NCBI RefSeq assembly: GCF_021049285.1
Contig: NZ_CP088017.1
Span: forward strand, 3,297,380 to 3,361,379
Direction of reading: 5' to 3'
Origin: Ruania halotolerans
GTDB taxonomy: Bacteria; Actinomycetota; Actinomycetes; Actinomycetales; Beutenbergiaceae
DNA length: 64,000 nucleotides
In this document: positions 16,750 to 26,024 of the stretch, one piece after another
How the letters are laid out: each line of letters opens with the position of its first letter
How positions within the stretch are numbered: the stretch's first letter is position 1
Notes under the pieces: model-generated
Databases searched by the model: none
What the model saw: only the letters and a program-made list of their open reading frames with translations
What the model was told of the DNA's origin: nothing
Position numbers and translations under genes: made by a program

Positions 16750-17658
16750 TCAGTTCTCGATGGTGCGGCCGGTGAGCGCGACGAATGCGTCATCCAGCGA
16801 GGTCTGTTCGAGCCGTAGGTCGGCTGCGGTGATCTGGCTTCGGGTGAGCACGGTGGTCACGGCGAAGAGCAGGTCACCGGTGCCGGTAATGACGAGCTGG
16901 CCGCCCACCTCGTCGACGCTGGTGACCTCCTCCAGTGCGTTCAGCGTGGAGTGGTCCACCGGCTGCGACGGCCGGAACGTCAGACGTTGCTGGCCGCCTA
17001 CCCGGGAGACCAGGCCGGCAGGAGTGTCAATGGCCACCATTCGGCCGGAGTCGATGACCGCGAGCCGGTCGCAGAGTCGTTCGGCTTCTTCCATGAAGTG
17101 GGTGACCAGCAGAATGGTCACGCCGCGGTCCCGGATCCGCTCGATAAGGTCCCAGGTGTCCCGCCGGGCCTGCGGGTCCAGACCGGTGGTGAGCTCGTCC
17201 AGCACCACCACGCGGGGGTTGCCGACCATCGCAAGCGCGATCGAGAGCCGTTGCTTCTGCCCTCCGGAGAGGTGCCGGAACTGGGTACCGAGCTTGTCGT
17301 TGAGGCGCAGCGAGTGGATCAGTTCTCGCCAGTCAGCGGGGTGACGATAGAACGAGCTGTACAGCCGCATCAGTTCACTCACCCGGAGCTTGTCCGGCAG
17401 CTCGCTCTCCTGCAGCTGCGCACCGAGGAGCTGGCGAAGCTCGCCGGCCTCGTCTTGCGGATCGAACCCGGCCACCCGGACCGTCCCGCCGTCCGGGCGG
17501 CGCAAGCCTTCGATGCACTCCACCGTGGTGGTCTTTCCCGCGCCGTTCGGCCCCAGGATGCCGAAGATCTCACCCTGCTCGACGGCGAAGCTCACCTCGT
17601 TCACGGCCGTATGACTGCCGTAGCGCTTGAGGAGGTCCTGGACTTCGATGATTGCCAT
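16750..17658 (-). CDS. ABC transporter ATP-binding protein (DrrA/CcmA type)
   Basis: The 302-residue ATPase shows Walker A GPNGAGKTTT, signature LSGGQKQRLS, and Walker B VVVLDELTTGLD, where the usual DEPT is DELT. An H-loop THFMEEAERLCDR follows, and a C-terminal DrrA-like regulatory extension. It powers the adjacent ABC-2 permease. The ATG at 17658 has GGAG upstream. It is the first gene of the exporter/two-component operon; its promoter should be within 17659-17723. Confidence 0.93.
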   Translation of the reverse strand: MAIIEVQDLLKRYGSHTAVNEVSFAVEQGEIFGILGPNGAGKTTTVECIEGLRRPDGGTVRVAGFDPQDEAGELRQLLGAQLQESELPDKLRVSELMRLYSSFYRHPADWRELIHSLRLNDKLGTQFRHLSGGQKQRLSIALAMVGNPRVVVLDELTTGLDPQARRDTWDLIERIRDRGVTILLVTHFMEEAERLCDRLAVIDSGRMVAIDTPAGLVSRVGGQQRLTFRPSQPVDHSTLNALEEVTSVDEVGGQLVITGTGDLLFAVTTVLTRSQITAADLRLEQTSLDDAFVALTGRTIEN

Positions 17659-17723
17659 GGCTCCAGCCTGTCGCCGGGCCAGGTGATCCGAATCGACCAC
17701 ACGGCCAGGGTGCGGTGGAGCGC

Positions 17724-17745
17724 CGGTGGACGCCGGGGTCCACCG
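17724..17745 (-). terminator. 8-bp hairpin downstream of nnrD
   Basis: CGGTGGAC (17724-17731) and GTCCACCG (17738-17745) enclose a 6-base loop, 15 bases after the nnrD stop on the minus strand. There is no U-run, which is usual for actinobacterial terminators. Confidence 0.5.
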
Positions 17746-17760
17746 ATCAGTGGATGCCGA

Positions 17761-19293
17761 TCAGCGGTGTGGGCGGTGGCGCGTCAGCAGGTCGGCGATC
17801 GCCGCTGGCAGGGCGGGCAGCAGATGGTGAGCCCCGATCGGGCCACCTCCTCCGGCCAGCCGGGCGGCGTGGCCGTGCACCAGGGCGGCAGCGGCCGCGG
17901 CCCGGGCGAGCGGGACGTCGGAGGTAGCGGCGAGGGCGCCGAGCGCCCCGGCGAGGACGTCCCCGGAACCCGCCGTGGCCAGCCACGGTGAGCCGTCCGC
18001 GCAGGAGAACAGCACGCCGTCGGGCTGGGCGATCACGGTGACCGGCCCCTTGAGAAGCACCACCGCCCCGGTGAGCTCGGCGGCGAGGGCGGCCCAGGCC
18101 GCGGGCTCCGCTTCCACGTCGGCCCGCTCGGTCGGGTGCCCGTAGGAGCCGAGCAATCCGGCGAGCTCACCGGCGTGCGGGGTCAGCACGCTGCGGGTGC
18201 CACGCAGCATATGTTCCAGCCGCGGCAGCAGATCGAGCGCGCCGGCGTCCCAGACCACGGCAATCGGTTCGCCAGTCGGCGCGGCCTCGATCGCGGTGAG
18301 CAGTGCCTGCTCCACCCGAGCGGTCTCATCCTGCCCGGTGATCCCTGGTCCGACCACCATGGCCTGCACGCGCCCGGTGGCCGTGACCGCCTCCGGATAG
18401 TGGTCCAGGACCCGCGCGGCTACCTCGGTGGCGCCGAGGTAGCGGACCATCCCACAGCCCGTGGCAATCGCGGCACCGGTCGTCAGCACGCCGGCACCGG
18501 GGTAGGCCGGGGAGCCGGCGACCACACCGAGCACGCCGCGGCTGTACTTGTGGTCGGTGGACTGGGGCACGGGCCACTCGGTCGCCACGTCGGCGGCGGT
18601 CAGCCGGGCGACCGCTGGAACCTGGGTGGCGAAGGCATCCTCCAGGCCGAGCGGGCAGGTGTGCACTGTGCCAGCCCGGAGCGCGGCCGGCGGCAGCAGC
18701 ACCCCTGCCTTGGCAGCGCCCATCGTCACGGTGTGGTCAGCGGACAGCACCGGACCGTTCAGACGGCCGGTGCCGGCGTCAATCCCGCTCGGGATGTCGA
18801 CGGCGACCACGGCCGGCGCACCGTCCTGGCGAAGCTGGTTCAGCGCGGTGACCAGGGCGGCACTATGACCACGCAGCCCGCCGCGGACGCCGATGCCCGC
18901 GAGGGCATCCACCCACACATGTGCGTGCCGGGCAGCCTCCCGCCAGCCGGGCGCGGCGAGCTGGTCTGGTGTGGTCACGGGGAGCAGCCGCACACCGGCA
19001 CGGCGGGCACGGTCCAGGCCGCCGGGATGCACCCGGTCCCGGGCAAGTAGCGCGGTGACCGCCACCCCACGGCCGGCCAGGTCGGCGGCTGCATGCAGTC
19101 CGTCCCCGCCGTTGTTTCCGCCGCCGGCGAGGACCAGCACCCGGCCAGAGCGGGCCCGGATGCCGCCGCCGGCCAGCACCTCCCGCACCGTGGCGGCCAC
19201 GGCCTGGGCTGCCCAGCGCATCAGCGGCACGCCGGCCGCGAGCGCGGGTGCCTCCGCTGCGCGGACCGCCTCGGCGTCATATCCGTTGATCAT
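17761..19293 (-). CDS. nnrD: Bifunctional NAD(P)H-hydrate epimerase / ADP-dependent NAD(P)H-hydrate dehydratase
   Basis: The 510-residue protein repairs hydrated NAD(P)H. Residues 1-210 form the YjeF-N epimerase (VLAGGGNNGGDGLHAAADL; VAVDIPSGIDAGTG). Residues 225-505 are the ribokinase-like ADP-dependent dehydratase with SRGVLGVVAGSPAYPGA, LTPHAGELAGLLG and the catalytic AGSGDVLAGALGAL. Length and fusion order are normal for bacteria. The ATG at 19293 follows a GAGGAGG Shine-Dalgarno and is 27 bases from acpS. The glmS-acpS-nnrD order is part of the conserved actinobacterial backbone. Confidence 0.93.
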   Translation of the reverse strand: MINGYDAEAVRAAEAPALAAGVPLMRWAAQAVAATVREVLAGGGIRARSGRVLVLAGGGNNGGDGLHAAADLAGRGVAVTALLARDRVHPGGLDRARRAGVRLLPVTTPDQLAAPGWREAARHAHVWVDALAGIGVRGGLRGHSAALVTALNQLRQDGAPAVVAVDIPSGIDAGTGRLNGPVLSADHTVTMGAAKAGVLLPPAALRAGTVHTCPLGLEDAFATQVPAVARLTAADVATEWPVPQSTDHKYSRGVLGVVAGSPAYPGAGVLTTGAAIATGCGMVRYLGATEVAARVLDHYPEAVTATGRVQAMVVGPGITGQDETARVEQALLTAIEAAPTGEPIAVVWDAGALDLLPRLEHMLRGTRSVLTPHAGELAGLLGSYGHPTERADVEAEPAAWAALAAELTGAVVLLKGPVTVIAQPDGVLFSCADGSPWLATAGSGDVLAGALGALAATSDVPLARAAAAAALVHGHAARLAGGGGPIGAHHLLPALPAAIADLLTRHRPHR

Positions 19294-19320
19294 CGGTCCT
19301 CCTCGCGAGTGCGCGCACGT

Positions 19321-19671
19321 TCACCCTTCGGCGATGGCCACGGCTGAGGCGATCCCGGCGTCGTGGGAGATGGACAGATGCCAGGAACGGACCCCGCGTG
19401 CCTCGGCGGCGGCGAGCACGGTGCCGGACAGGTCCACCACCGGCGCTCCGCCGGCCACCCGGTGCACGGTCGCGTCCTGCCAGCTCATCCCGCCGGGAGC
19501 GCCGAGCGCCTTCGCGATCGCCTCCTTGGCAGCGAACCGGGCCGCGAGCGAGGCGGGAGCCAGTCCGCGTTCGGCCGGGGTGAACAGCCGCTCCCGCAGG
19601 CCGGCGGCGCGTTCGAGGGTGCTGGTGAACCGGTCGACGTCCACCACGTCGATCCCGACGCCAACGATCAT
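19321..19671 (-). CDS. acpS: Holo-[acyl-carrier-protein] synthase
   Basis: The 116-residue phosphopantetheinyl transferase has the two family motifs [10 protein letters not shown] (metal-binding Asp) near the start and [13 protein letters not shown] in the middle, and HLSISHD toward the end. It transfers 4'-phosphopantetheine from CoA to the acyl carrier protein. The gene is 12 bases downstream of glmS and probably co-transcribed. Confidence 0.94.
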   Translation of the reverse strand: MIVGVGIDVVDVDRFTSTLERAAGLRERLFTPAERGLAPASLAARFAAKEAIAKALGAPGGMSWQDATVHRVAGGAPVVDLSGTVLAAAEARGVRSWHLSISHDAGIASAVAIAEG

Positions 19672-19683
19672 GCGCTCACACCG

Positions 19684-21543
19684 TTACTCGACGGTGACAG
19701 ACTTGGCGAGGTTGCGCGGCTGGTCCACATCGAGCCCCTTGGCCGTGGCCAGGGCCGCGGCAAAGATCTGCAGCGGAACCACTGTGACCAGCGGAGCGAG
19801 CAGCGTGGGGGTCTGCGGTACCCGGAAGATCACATCGGCGAAGGGCACCACATCCTCGTCCCCGTCCTCGGCGATCACCAGGGTGCGGGCGCCGCGGGCG
19901 CGGATCTCCTGGATGTTGGAGATCACCTTCGAGTGCAGTGCGTCCCGCCCACGGGGCGACGGTGCGATCACGAACACCGGCTGGCCTGGCTCGATCAGCG
20001 CGATCGGACCGTGCTTGAGTTCACCGGCGGCGAAGCCCTCGGCGTGGATATACGCGAGCTCCTTGAGCTTGAGCGCACCTTCGAGGGCTACCGGGAAGCC
20101 GACATGGCGGCCCAGGAAGAGCACAGTGCGCTCGTCCTTCATCTCTTGGGCCACGGCCTGCACCTGTGCCTCGCCGTCCACGACCCGCTGGACCTTCTCC
20201 GGCATCTGACGCAACTGTTCGAGATCCTCGCGGATCTCGTCCGGGAACTTGTTGCCGCGCAGTTGCGCCAGGTAGAGGCCGAGCAGGTAACAGGCGGTGA
20301 TCTGGGCAAGGAAAGCCTTCGTGGACGCCACCGCGACCTCGGGGCCGGCGTGGGTGTACAGCACTGCGTCGGACTCGCGGGCGATCGTGGAGCCGTGCGT
20401 GTTCACGATCGCCAGGACCTTCGCACCCTGCTCCCGGGCGTGCCGGATCGCCATGATGGTGTCCATCGTCTCCCCCGACTGGGAGACGGCCACCACCAGC
20501 GTCTTCTCGCTCACCACCGGATCGCGGTAGCGGAACTCGTGGGCGAGCTCGACCTCCACGGGGATCCGGCACCAGTGTTCGATCGCGTACTTGGCCACGT
20601 GCCCCACGTAGGCGGCTGTACCGCAGGCGATCACGACGATCTTGTCGACCGAGCGCATCACGGTCTCGGGGATACGCATCTCGTCCAGGACGAGCTGCCC
20701 CTCGGCGTCGACGCGCCCGAGCAATGTGTCAGCCACCGCCTGCGGCTGGTCGTGGATCTCCTTCTCCATGAACGTCGCGAACCCGCCCTTGACGGCAGCA
20801 TCAGCGTCCCAATCCACGGTGAACCGGCGCGGGTCCACCCGGGTTCCGTCGGCCTCGGTGACCACCACGTCCTCGGCAGTGATCGTGACGATCTGGTCCT
20901 GCCCCATCTCCATCGCCTCCCGGGTGAAGGCGATGAACGCCGAGACGTCACTGCCCAGGAAGTTCTCTCCCTCACCCAGACCGATCACCAGCGGCGAGTT
21001 ACGCCGGGCTGCGACGACGGTGTCTGGAGCGTCGATGTGCAGGGCCAGCAGCGTGAAGGCACCCTCCAGGCGACCCACCGTGGTGCGCATCGCCTCGGTG
21101 AGATCGCCGGTGGCGTCGTAGGCGCGGGAGAGCAGGTGAGCGACCACCTCGGTGTCGGTCTCGGACAGGAACGTGACGCCGTCGGCGGTGAGCTCGTTCT
21201 TCAGCGCGTGGAAGTTCTCGATGATCCCGTTGTGGATGACGGCGAGTCGCCCCTCACCTGCCAGGTGCGGGTGGGCGTTGAGGTCGGTAGGGCCGCCGTG
21301 CGTGGCCCAGCGGGTGTGCCCGATCGCAGCGGTGCCGTCCGGCAGTTCCCGCTGCTCCAACTCGCTCACGAGATTGGTCAGCTTGCCGGCCTTCTTGGCG
21401 GAGGCGAGCCCTTCTGGGGTGGCCACTGCGACTCCGGCGGAGTCGTAGCCGCGGTACTCGAGTCGCCTCAGGCCCTCCATGACAACGTCGAGGGGACGAG
21501 AGCTGGGCACCCGGGCCCCGACATATCCGACAATTCCGCACAT
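19684..21543 (-). CDS. glmS: Glutamine--fructose-6-phosphate aminotransferase (isomerizing)
   Basis: The 619-residue enzyme starts MCGIVGYVG, with Cys2 as the glutaminase nucleophile after Met removal; RRLEYRGYDSAGVA and GHTRWATHG complete that domain. Two SIS domains follow (VACGTAAYVGH; SQSGETMDT), ending in DQPRNLAKSVTVE. It makes glucosamine-6-phosphate, the entry to UDP-GlcNAc; glmM, the next enzyme, is also in the window. I chose ATG 21543 since the conserved Cys must be residue 2. TACGCT six bases upstream indicates a leaderless transcript. No glmS ribozyme is visible, as expected outside Firmicutes. Confidence 0.97.
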   Translation of the reverse strand: MCGIVGYVGARVPSSRPLDVVMEGLRRLEYRGYDSAGVAVATPEGLASAKKAGKLTNLVSELEQRELPDGTAAIGHTRWATHGGPTDLNAHPHLAGEGRLAVIHNGIIENFHALKNELTADGVTFLSETDTEVVAHLLSRAYDATGDLTEAMRTTVGRLEGAFTLLALHIDAPDTVVAARRNSPLVIGLGEGENFLGSDVSAFIAFTREAMEMGQDQIVTITAEDVVVTEADGTRVDPRRFTVDWDADAAVKGGFATFMEKEIHDQPQAVADTLLGRVDAEGQLVLDEMRIPETVMRSVDKIVVIACGTAAYVGHVAKYAIEHWCRIPVEVELAHEFRYRDPVVSEKTLVVAVSQSGETMDTIMAIRHAREQGAKVLAIVNTHGSTIARESDAVLYTHAGPEVAVASTKAFLAQITACYLLGLYLAQLRGNKFPDEIREDLEQLRQMPEKVQRVVDGEAQVQAVAQEMKDERTVLFLGRHVGFPVALEGALKLKELAYIHAEGFAAGELKHGPIALIEPGQPVFVIAPSPRGRDALHSKVISNIQEIRARGARTLVIAEDGDEDVVPFADVIFRVPQTPTLLAPLVTVVPLQIFAAALATAKGLDVDQPRNLAKSVTVE

Positions 21544-21601
21544 GGGGTCAGCGTAACTTCTCGAGTACGCGTGACGTGGCCGAGAGTGAAAGAGTAGGCG
21601 C
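21544..21601. promoter_or_regulatory. 58-bp divergent glmS/coaA promoter region
   Basis: On the minus strand TACGCT followed by GACCCC directly precedes the glmS ATG. On the plus strand AAGAGT followed by AGGCGC directly precedes the coaA GTG. Both fit -10 elements of leaderless transcripts. The -35 regions would overlap in the middle of the 58 bases. Positions are seen; promoter activity is inferred. Confidence 0.5.
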
Positions 21602-22570
21602 GTGGCAACTTCTGACCTTCTGGCTACCGGCACTCACCCGGTGAGTCCGTATGTGGAGTTCGATCGGACAACCTGGAGCCGGCTGTCCGCCTCCACCCCG
21701 CTCCCGTTGACTGCCGACGACGTCGATCGTCTACGCGGGCTCGGCGACCCGATCGACCTGGCCGAGGTGGACACCGCCTACCGGCCGCTCTCCCGCCTGC
21801 TCACCCTCTACGTGGCCGCGTCCCAGCGGCTGCGTGCGACGACCTCGACATTCCTCGGCGAGCGCACCCATCGGACTCCGTTCGTGATCGGCATCGCCGG
21901 ATCGGTGGCTGTGGGCAAGTCGACGGCGGCTCGCGTGCTGCGCGAGCTGCTGCGTCGATGGCCAGAGACTCCCCGGGTGGAACTGGTGACCACAGACGGC
22001 TTCCTCCATCCCAACGCAGAGCTGCAGCGACGCGGTCTGATGGAACGTAAGGGGTTCCCGGAGTCCTACGACCGCAGGGCGCTCCTGGACTTCCTCACCC
22101 AGGTGAAGGCCGGGGCCGAGCGCGTGACCGCACCGGTGTACTCCCACCTCACCTATGACATCGTGCCCGGGGCACAGGTCGAGGTCCGAACCCCTGAAGT
22201 CTTGATCGTGGAGGGTTTGAATGTTCTCGCTCCCGCGCGGGTGAGCGCCGATGGCGAGGCGAGCCTCGCCGTCAGCGACTTCTTCGACTTCTCCATCTAC
22301 GTCGACGCGGCCGTCGAGCACGTCCGGCAGTGGTACGTGGACCGCTTCTTGGATCTGCGGCAGACGGCCTTCGCGGACGAGCGCTCGTACTTCCACCGCT
22401 ATGCCGGGCTCGACGATGAGGCGGCACGCGCGCGCGCACTGCAGATCTGGGAGTCGATCAACGAGCCAAACCTGGTGCAGAACGTGCTGCCCACTCGTGG
22501 ACGTGCCACGCTCGTCCTCACCAAGGATGCCGATCATCGCCTGAGCCGCTTCGGGTTGCGGAAGATCTGA
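21602..22570 (+). CDS. coaA: Type I pantothenate kinase
   Basis: The 322-residue P-loop kinase has Walker [10 protein letters not shown] near residues 98-106. It also has [26 protein letters not shown] and the VIVEGLNVL segment, all CoaA-diagnostic. It phosphorylates pantothenate in the first step of CoA synthesis, while acpS nearby uses CoA. Start is the GTG at 21602. The downstream esterase starts only 8 bases after the stop. Confidence 0.96.
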   Translation: MATSDLLATGTHPVSPYVEFDRTTWSRLSASTPLPLTADDVDRLRGLGDPIDLAEVDTAYRPLSRLLTLYVAASQRLRATTSTFLGERTHRTPFVIGIAGSVAVGKSTAARVLRELLRRWPETPRVELVTTDGFLHPNAELQRRGLMERKGFPESYDRRALLDFLTQVKAGAERVTAPVYSHLTYDIVPGAQVEVRTPEVLIVEGLNVLAPARVSADGEASLAVSDFFDFSIYVDAAVEHVRQWYVDRFLDLRQTAFADERSYFHRYAGLDDEAARARALQIWESINEPNLVQNVLPTRGRATLVLTKDADHRLSRFGLRKI

Positions 22571-22578
22571 GCGCTCTG

Positions 22579-24093
22579 GTGCCACGATCCACGCCGCAGA
22601 CCGCGATCGCGAGCCCCCCGTGTGGATCCGTGCGCGGCGAGGTGCGCGCCCGTGCCGATGGGGAGTCGCTGGCCTTCCGCGGGATTCCCTATGCAGCGGC
22701 CCCCGTCGGTCGGTTTCGTTTCGCCGCCCCGGTCCCGCACCCGGGATGGAGGGGCGTACGTGCGGCGCTGCGGAACGGGCCAACGCCTACACTCGGCCCG
22801 AACGGCGATGGGCACTCGATTCCCGAGCCAGTGGTTCCCGGCGAGGAGATCCTGAACCTGAATGTGTTCACCCCAACCCTTGCGGCCCGGCTCCCGGTGT
22901 ACGTGTGGGTGCACGGCGGCAGCTACGTCGGCGGATCCCCGGGTGGGCCGTGGTTCGATGGTGCTGCGTTCAACAAATCCGGCGTGGTGGTGGTCACGAT
23001 CACCTACCGGCTCGGGTTCGAGGGCTACGGCGAGCTACCGGGCGCCCCCTCGAATCGGGCGCTGCGGGACATGGTTGCGGCGTTGACCTGGGTACAGCAG
23101 AACATCGCGGCGTTCGGTGGCGATCCAGACCGGGTGACGCTGGGTGGTCAAAGCGCCGGCGGTGGGGCGGTACTCGCGTTGCTGGCGGCGCCGCAGGCTC
23201 GCGGTTTGTTCCACGCGGCCGTCTGTCACTCCGCGCCACTGCCGGATATCGACCCCGCCACCGCGGAGCGGATCGGCAGGGAGTTCGCCCACGCGTGCGG
23301 TATCGAACATGCGCTTGAGGGCTGGCGCGAGGTCCCGCGTGAGCAGATCGTGGCTGCCGAGCGAGGACTGGACGCCGCCGATCTGTTCTCTGCCGTGGGT
23401 GACCTGTACCGGATCCTCTCGGCACGTGAACCGGTCACAGCATTCGGACCTGTCCTGGACGGGGATTTCCTGCCCTCGAGTGGCGCCGCGACCTTCCGTG
23501 CCGGCAGTGGCGTACCGCTGCTGATGGGTGCAACGAGCCACGAGTTCAACCGGCTGACCCAACCACTCGCACGGTTCCTCGCCCGCGGCGTGAGCGCCGC
23601 GGTCCTGATGGGAATGGGGGTGCCTGCGCCCCTGGCACGGGCGTACCCACACGCTCACCCGCACATGAGCCCGGCCGAACTGCTCGGGCAGGCCATCACC
23701 GACCGGGTGTTCCGCATCCCCGCGGTGCAGGTGGCCCACGAACGAGCGGCCGCAACGGAGACCGCACCCGGGACCCATGCGCCGACGTGGCTCTGGGACT
23801 TCCGGTGGCGCTCACCTGTCACCGACCGTGCCGTGCACTGCCTCGACCTGCCGTTCGCCTGGCACACGCTCGGCGCCGACCGGGTCTGCCGGCTCGCCGG
23901 CGACGACCCTCCCACGGCCCTGGCCGATGAGATGCACACAGCCATTGCTTCGTTCGTTCGGACCCATCGTGCGCACTGGCCCGCCTTCAGTCCTGATGCG
24001 CCGGTGGCGCAGGTCTGGGACCGAGAGAGTTGGACGGGTCGAGACCCGTTCCGGTTCGAGCGGATCGCCGCCAGAGTGTTGGCACAGGTGTGA
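22579..24093 (+). CDS. Type-B carboxylesterase/lipase family protein
   Basis: The 504-residue alpha/beta hydrolase has the family segments FRGIPYAAAPVGRFRF, the oxyanion-hole HGG (112-114) and the nucleophile elbow GGQSAGGG with Ser192. The usual NLD-type motif is present as NLNVFTP. No signal peptide is evident, so it is likely cytoplasmic; substrates of such esterases are broad. It is probably co-transcribed with coaA and ends against the convergent dedA gene. The family is clear, the role is unknown. Confidence 0.88.
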   Translation: MPRSTPQTAIASPPCGSVRGEVRARADGESLAFRGIPYAAAPVGRFRFAAPVPHPGWRGVRAALRNGPTPTLGPNGDGHSIPEPVVPGEEILNLNVFTPTLAARLPVYVWVHGGSYVGGSPGGPWFDGAAFNKSGVVVVTITYRLGFEGYGELPGAPSNRALRDMVAALTWVQQNIAAFGGDPDRVTLGGQSAGGGAVLALLAAPQARGLFHAAVCHSAPLPDIDPATAERIGREFAHACGIEHALEGWREVPREQIVAAERGLDAADLFSAVGDLYRILSAREPVTAFGPVLDGDFLPSSGAATFRAGSGVPLLMGATSHEFNRLTQPLARFLARGVSAAVLMGMGVPAPLARAYPHAHPHMSPAELLGQAITDRVFRIPAVQVAHERAAATETAPGTHAPTWLWDFRWRSPVTDRAVHCLDLPFAWHTLGADRVCRLAGDDPPTALADEMHTAIASFVRTHRAHWPAFSPDAPVAQVWDRESWTGRDPFRFERIAARVLAQV

Positions 24094-24100
24094 GGCGGTT

Positions 24101-24114
24101 GCGGTCAGGACCGC
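24101..24114. terminator. Small hairpin between convergent esterase and dedA genes
   Basis: GCGGT and ACCGC (24101-24114, loop CAGG) form a short GC stem that includes the dedA stop codon. It may serve both converging genes, but the stem is short. Confidence 0.3.
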
Positions 24115-24788
24115 GGCTCTAATACCTGAGGATCGTCGGTGTCCTCACGTTGGTGCACCACCTCATGCATCTGCTCGACTGGGTCGACCCCGCGCCGGCG
24201 CAGGAACAGCCGCACGATTCCGTCTACGACGAACCCCATCACCACACCGAGAGCCACGCCCAGCGCGACCCCGAGCAAGGGGTTGTCATGGAGCGCCGCG
24301 CCAGCGCTCACGCCGAGCAGGATCGAATAGCCGGCCCATGCGACGGCGGCGATGGCGGCGACCACCACGAATCGTCGGTAGGGGTAGCCGACGGCGCCAG
24401 CGGTCATGTTCACGGCAACGCGACCAATCGGGATGTACCGGGCAGCGAGGATGAAGACGGCGCCACGCCTTGCCAGGGCGCGCTCTGCCCATGCGAGAGT
24501 TTTACGACCGCGGCGGGAGCGGAAGATACGGAGCCGGTGGATCGGCACCTTCGTACCGATTGCATAGGCGATGTTGTCTCCGATGAAGGCGCCAACGGCG
24601 GCGACCATACCGATCAACCACAGGCTCGGCGCCTCGTGCGAGATCGCCAAGCTGGTGAGCGCGATGACCAGTGACTCACTCGGCACCGGCGGGAAGAAGC
24701 CATCGATCACGCACCCGGCAAACAACACCAGGAGCACCCACGGCGAGGCCGCCATGGCCAAGACTGGCTCTTGGATTGCTTCGAACAC
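24105..24788 (-). CDS. DedA-family (VTT domain) membrane protein
   Basis: The 227-residue protein has five to six hydrophobic segments and DedA signatures: FPPVPSESLVIALTSLA, GDNIAYAIGTKV, and FILAARYIPIGRVAVNMTAGA, whose Arg residues are functionally important in E. coli homologues. DedA proteins are now known as lipid (undecaprenyl phosphate or phospholipid) translocases in several bacteria. A role in carrier-lipid recycling would suit the polysaccharide genes of this window, but that is inference. The start is a GTG at 24788 with AGGAG upstream. The 142 bases between it and galE hold no recognisable gene. Confidence 0.88.
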   Translation of the reverse strand: MFEAIQEPVLAMAASPWVLLVLFAGCVIDGFFPPVPSESLVIALTSLAISHEAPSLWLIGMVAAVGAFIGDNIAYAIGTKVPIHRLRIFRSRRGRKTLAWAERALARRGAVFILAARYIPIGRVAVNMTAGAVGYPYRRFVVVAAIAAVAWAGYSILLGVSAGAALHDNPLLGVALGVALGVVMGFVVDGIVRLFLRRRGVDPVEQMHEVVHQREDTDDPQVLEPRS

Positions 24789-24930
24789 GAACGCTCCTGT
24801 CGTCGGGCCGCGAGGTACCCACGCTACGCAGTCACCAGCTGGCCGTCATCCGGGTGATCCCTGAATCATCCCCGACGCAGACCCTCAGTTCTCTCCACCC
24901 GTGGCCTGATCTTTACCGCACGGACTGCGA

Positions 24931-25935
24931 CTATCGGCGGCCAAGCAGATCATCGCGCCGTACGGCCCAGGCCAGTGATGACCGGATCGCCTCGTCGAGG
25001 GTGAGCTCGGCCTCCCAGCCCAGCAGCTCTCGGGCCCGCTCCACGTTGGCGTACGCACCGGTGGCGTCACCAGGGCGTGCGGGAGCCTCCCTCATCGGAA
25101 TCGGACGGCCCGTCACACGCTCGGTGGCGGCGTGCAACTCCCGCACCGTCACCCCACCTCCGGTACCCACATTGATCACGAGCGACGGTGTACCGACGGC
25201 GTCCAGCGCCTGGTCAAAGCGCTCCACGGCGCGCACGTGGGAGCGGGCAAGGTCCCATGCGTGGACGTAGTCTCGCAGTCCGGTCCCGTCTCGGGTGGGG
25301 TAATCGGTACCCGTGAGGGTGAAGACCTCCTGCTCTCCACGAGCAGTGCGAATGAGCTGCCCCAAGACATGAGTAGGTTCGGCGGCATGGACGCCGCTAC
25401 GCAGGTCCGGATCCGAGCCCACGGGGTTGAAGTACCGCAGGATCACCGCTCGTAGCCGCGTCGCTATCGAGAGGTCGGTGAGCAGCTGCTCCACCATGAG
25501 CTTGGTACGCCCATACGGAGAGCCCGGAGCCACAGGTGAAGCTTCAGTCACTTCCTCGTCTGCGCTCGGGGCGTAGACCGCAGCAGAAGACGAGAACACC
25601 ACGCGAGGGCGATCGAGCGTGATGAGCTCCTCGAGCAGGTCCAGTGTCTTGACGACGTTCTCGCGGTAGTAAAGACCCGGTTCACCGACCGACTCCGGAA
25701 CAGACGTCCGCGCCGCCATGTGCACCGTGACTTCGATCTCCGGGTGCTCAGCGATGATCCGGCGGACCAACGCCCGGTCGCCGACGTCGCCCTCGTAGAA
25801 GATCCTGTCGCGGGTGAACTCCCGCGGCCCGCTCACGAGTGAGTCGAGGACCACCGGCACATGTCCGGCCCGCAACAGGGCTGTCGCGGTGATCGACCCG
25901 AGGAACCCGGCACCGCCAGTCAGGAGCACCTTCAC
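24931..25935 (-). CDS. galE: UDP-glucose 4-epimerase (SDR family)
   Basis: The 334-residue extended SDR protein has the NAD-binding GGAGFLG at the N-terminus, HMAARTSVPESV, and the catalytic SSSAAVY plus YGRTK (Tyr-x-x-x-Lys). RYFNPVGSDP and the C-terminal RPGDATGAYANVERARELLGW match GalE. It interconverts UDP-glucose and UDP-galactose and could supply the exopolysaccharide cluster 12 kb away. The start is GTG 25935 with TAGGCT six bases upstream, a leaderless layout, and two tandem 31-bp repeats directly upstream of that -10. Confidence 0.92.
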   Translation of the reverse strand: MKVLLTGGAGFLGSITATALLRAGHVPVVLDSLVSGPREFTRDRIFYEGDVGDRALVRRIIAEHPEIEVTVHMAARTSVPESVGEPGLYYRENVVKTLDLLEELITLDRPRVVFSSSAAVYAPSADEEVTEASPVAPGSPYGRTKLMVEQLLTDLSIATRLRAVILRYFNPVGSDPDLRSGVHAAEPTHVLGQLIRTARGEQEVFTLTGTDYPTRDGTGLRDYVHAWDLARSHVRAVERFDQALDAVGTPSLVINVGTGGGVTVRELHAATERVTGRPIPMREAPARPGDATGAYANVERARELLGWEAELTLDEAIRSSLAWAVRRDDLLGRR

Positions 25936-25941
25936 ACGCCC

Positions 25942-26024
25942 AGCCTATACACCGGGCGACCGATCACGCAGGGATCCGCAGGCGCGACCATCGGATCACG
26001 CAGGGATCCGCAGGCGCGACCATC
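25942..26024 (-). promoter_or_regulatory. galE promoter with two tandem 31-bp repeats
   Basis: On the minus strand TAGGCT (25947-25942) then GGGCGT precede the galE GTG. Upstream lie two identical 31-bp copies, 25962-25992 and 25994-26024, with a period of 32 bases, about three helical turns. The promoter-proximal copy covers the expected -35. This is compatible with duplicated regulator sites, or with simple slippage. Confidence 0.55.

Noticed and set aside
19363-21597. 744-codon plus-strand frame opposite glmS
   Set aside because: It is the antisense shadow of glmS/acpS, rich in His/Arg/Gly with no domain, a frequent artefact in this base composition.
21544-21601. Possible glmS ribozyme or riboswitch upstream of glmS
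   Set aside because: The interval is only 58 bases, shared with coaA, and the glmS mRNA appears leaderless; no ribozyme core is possible.
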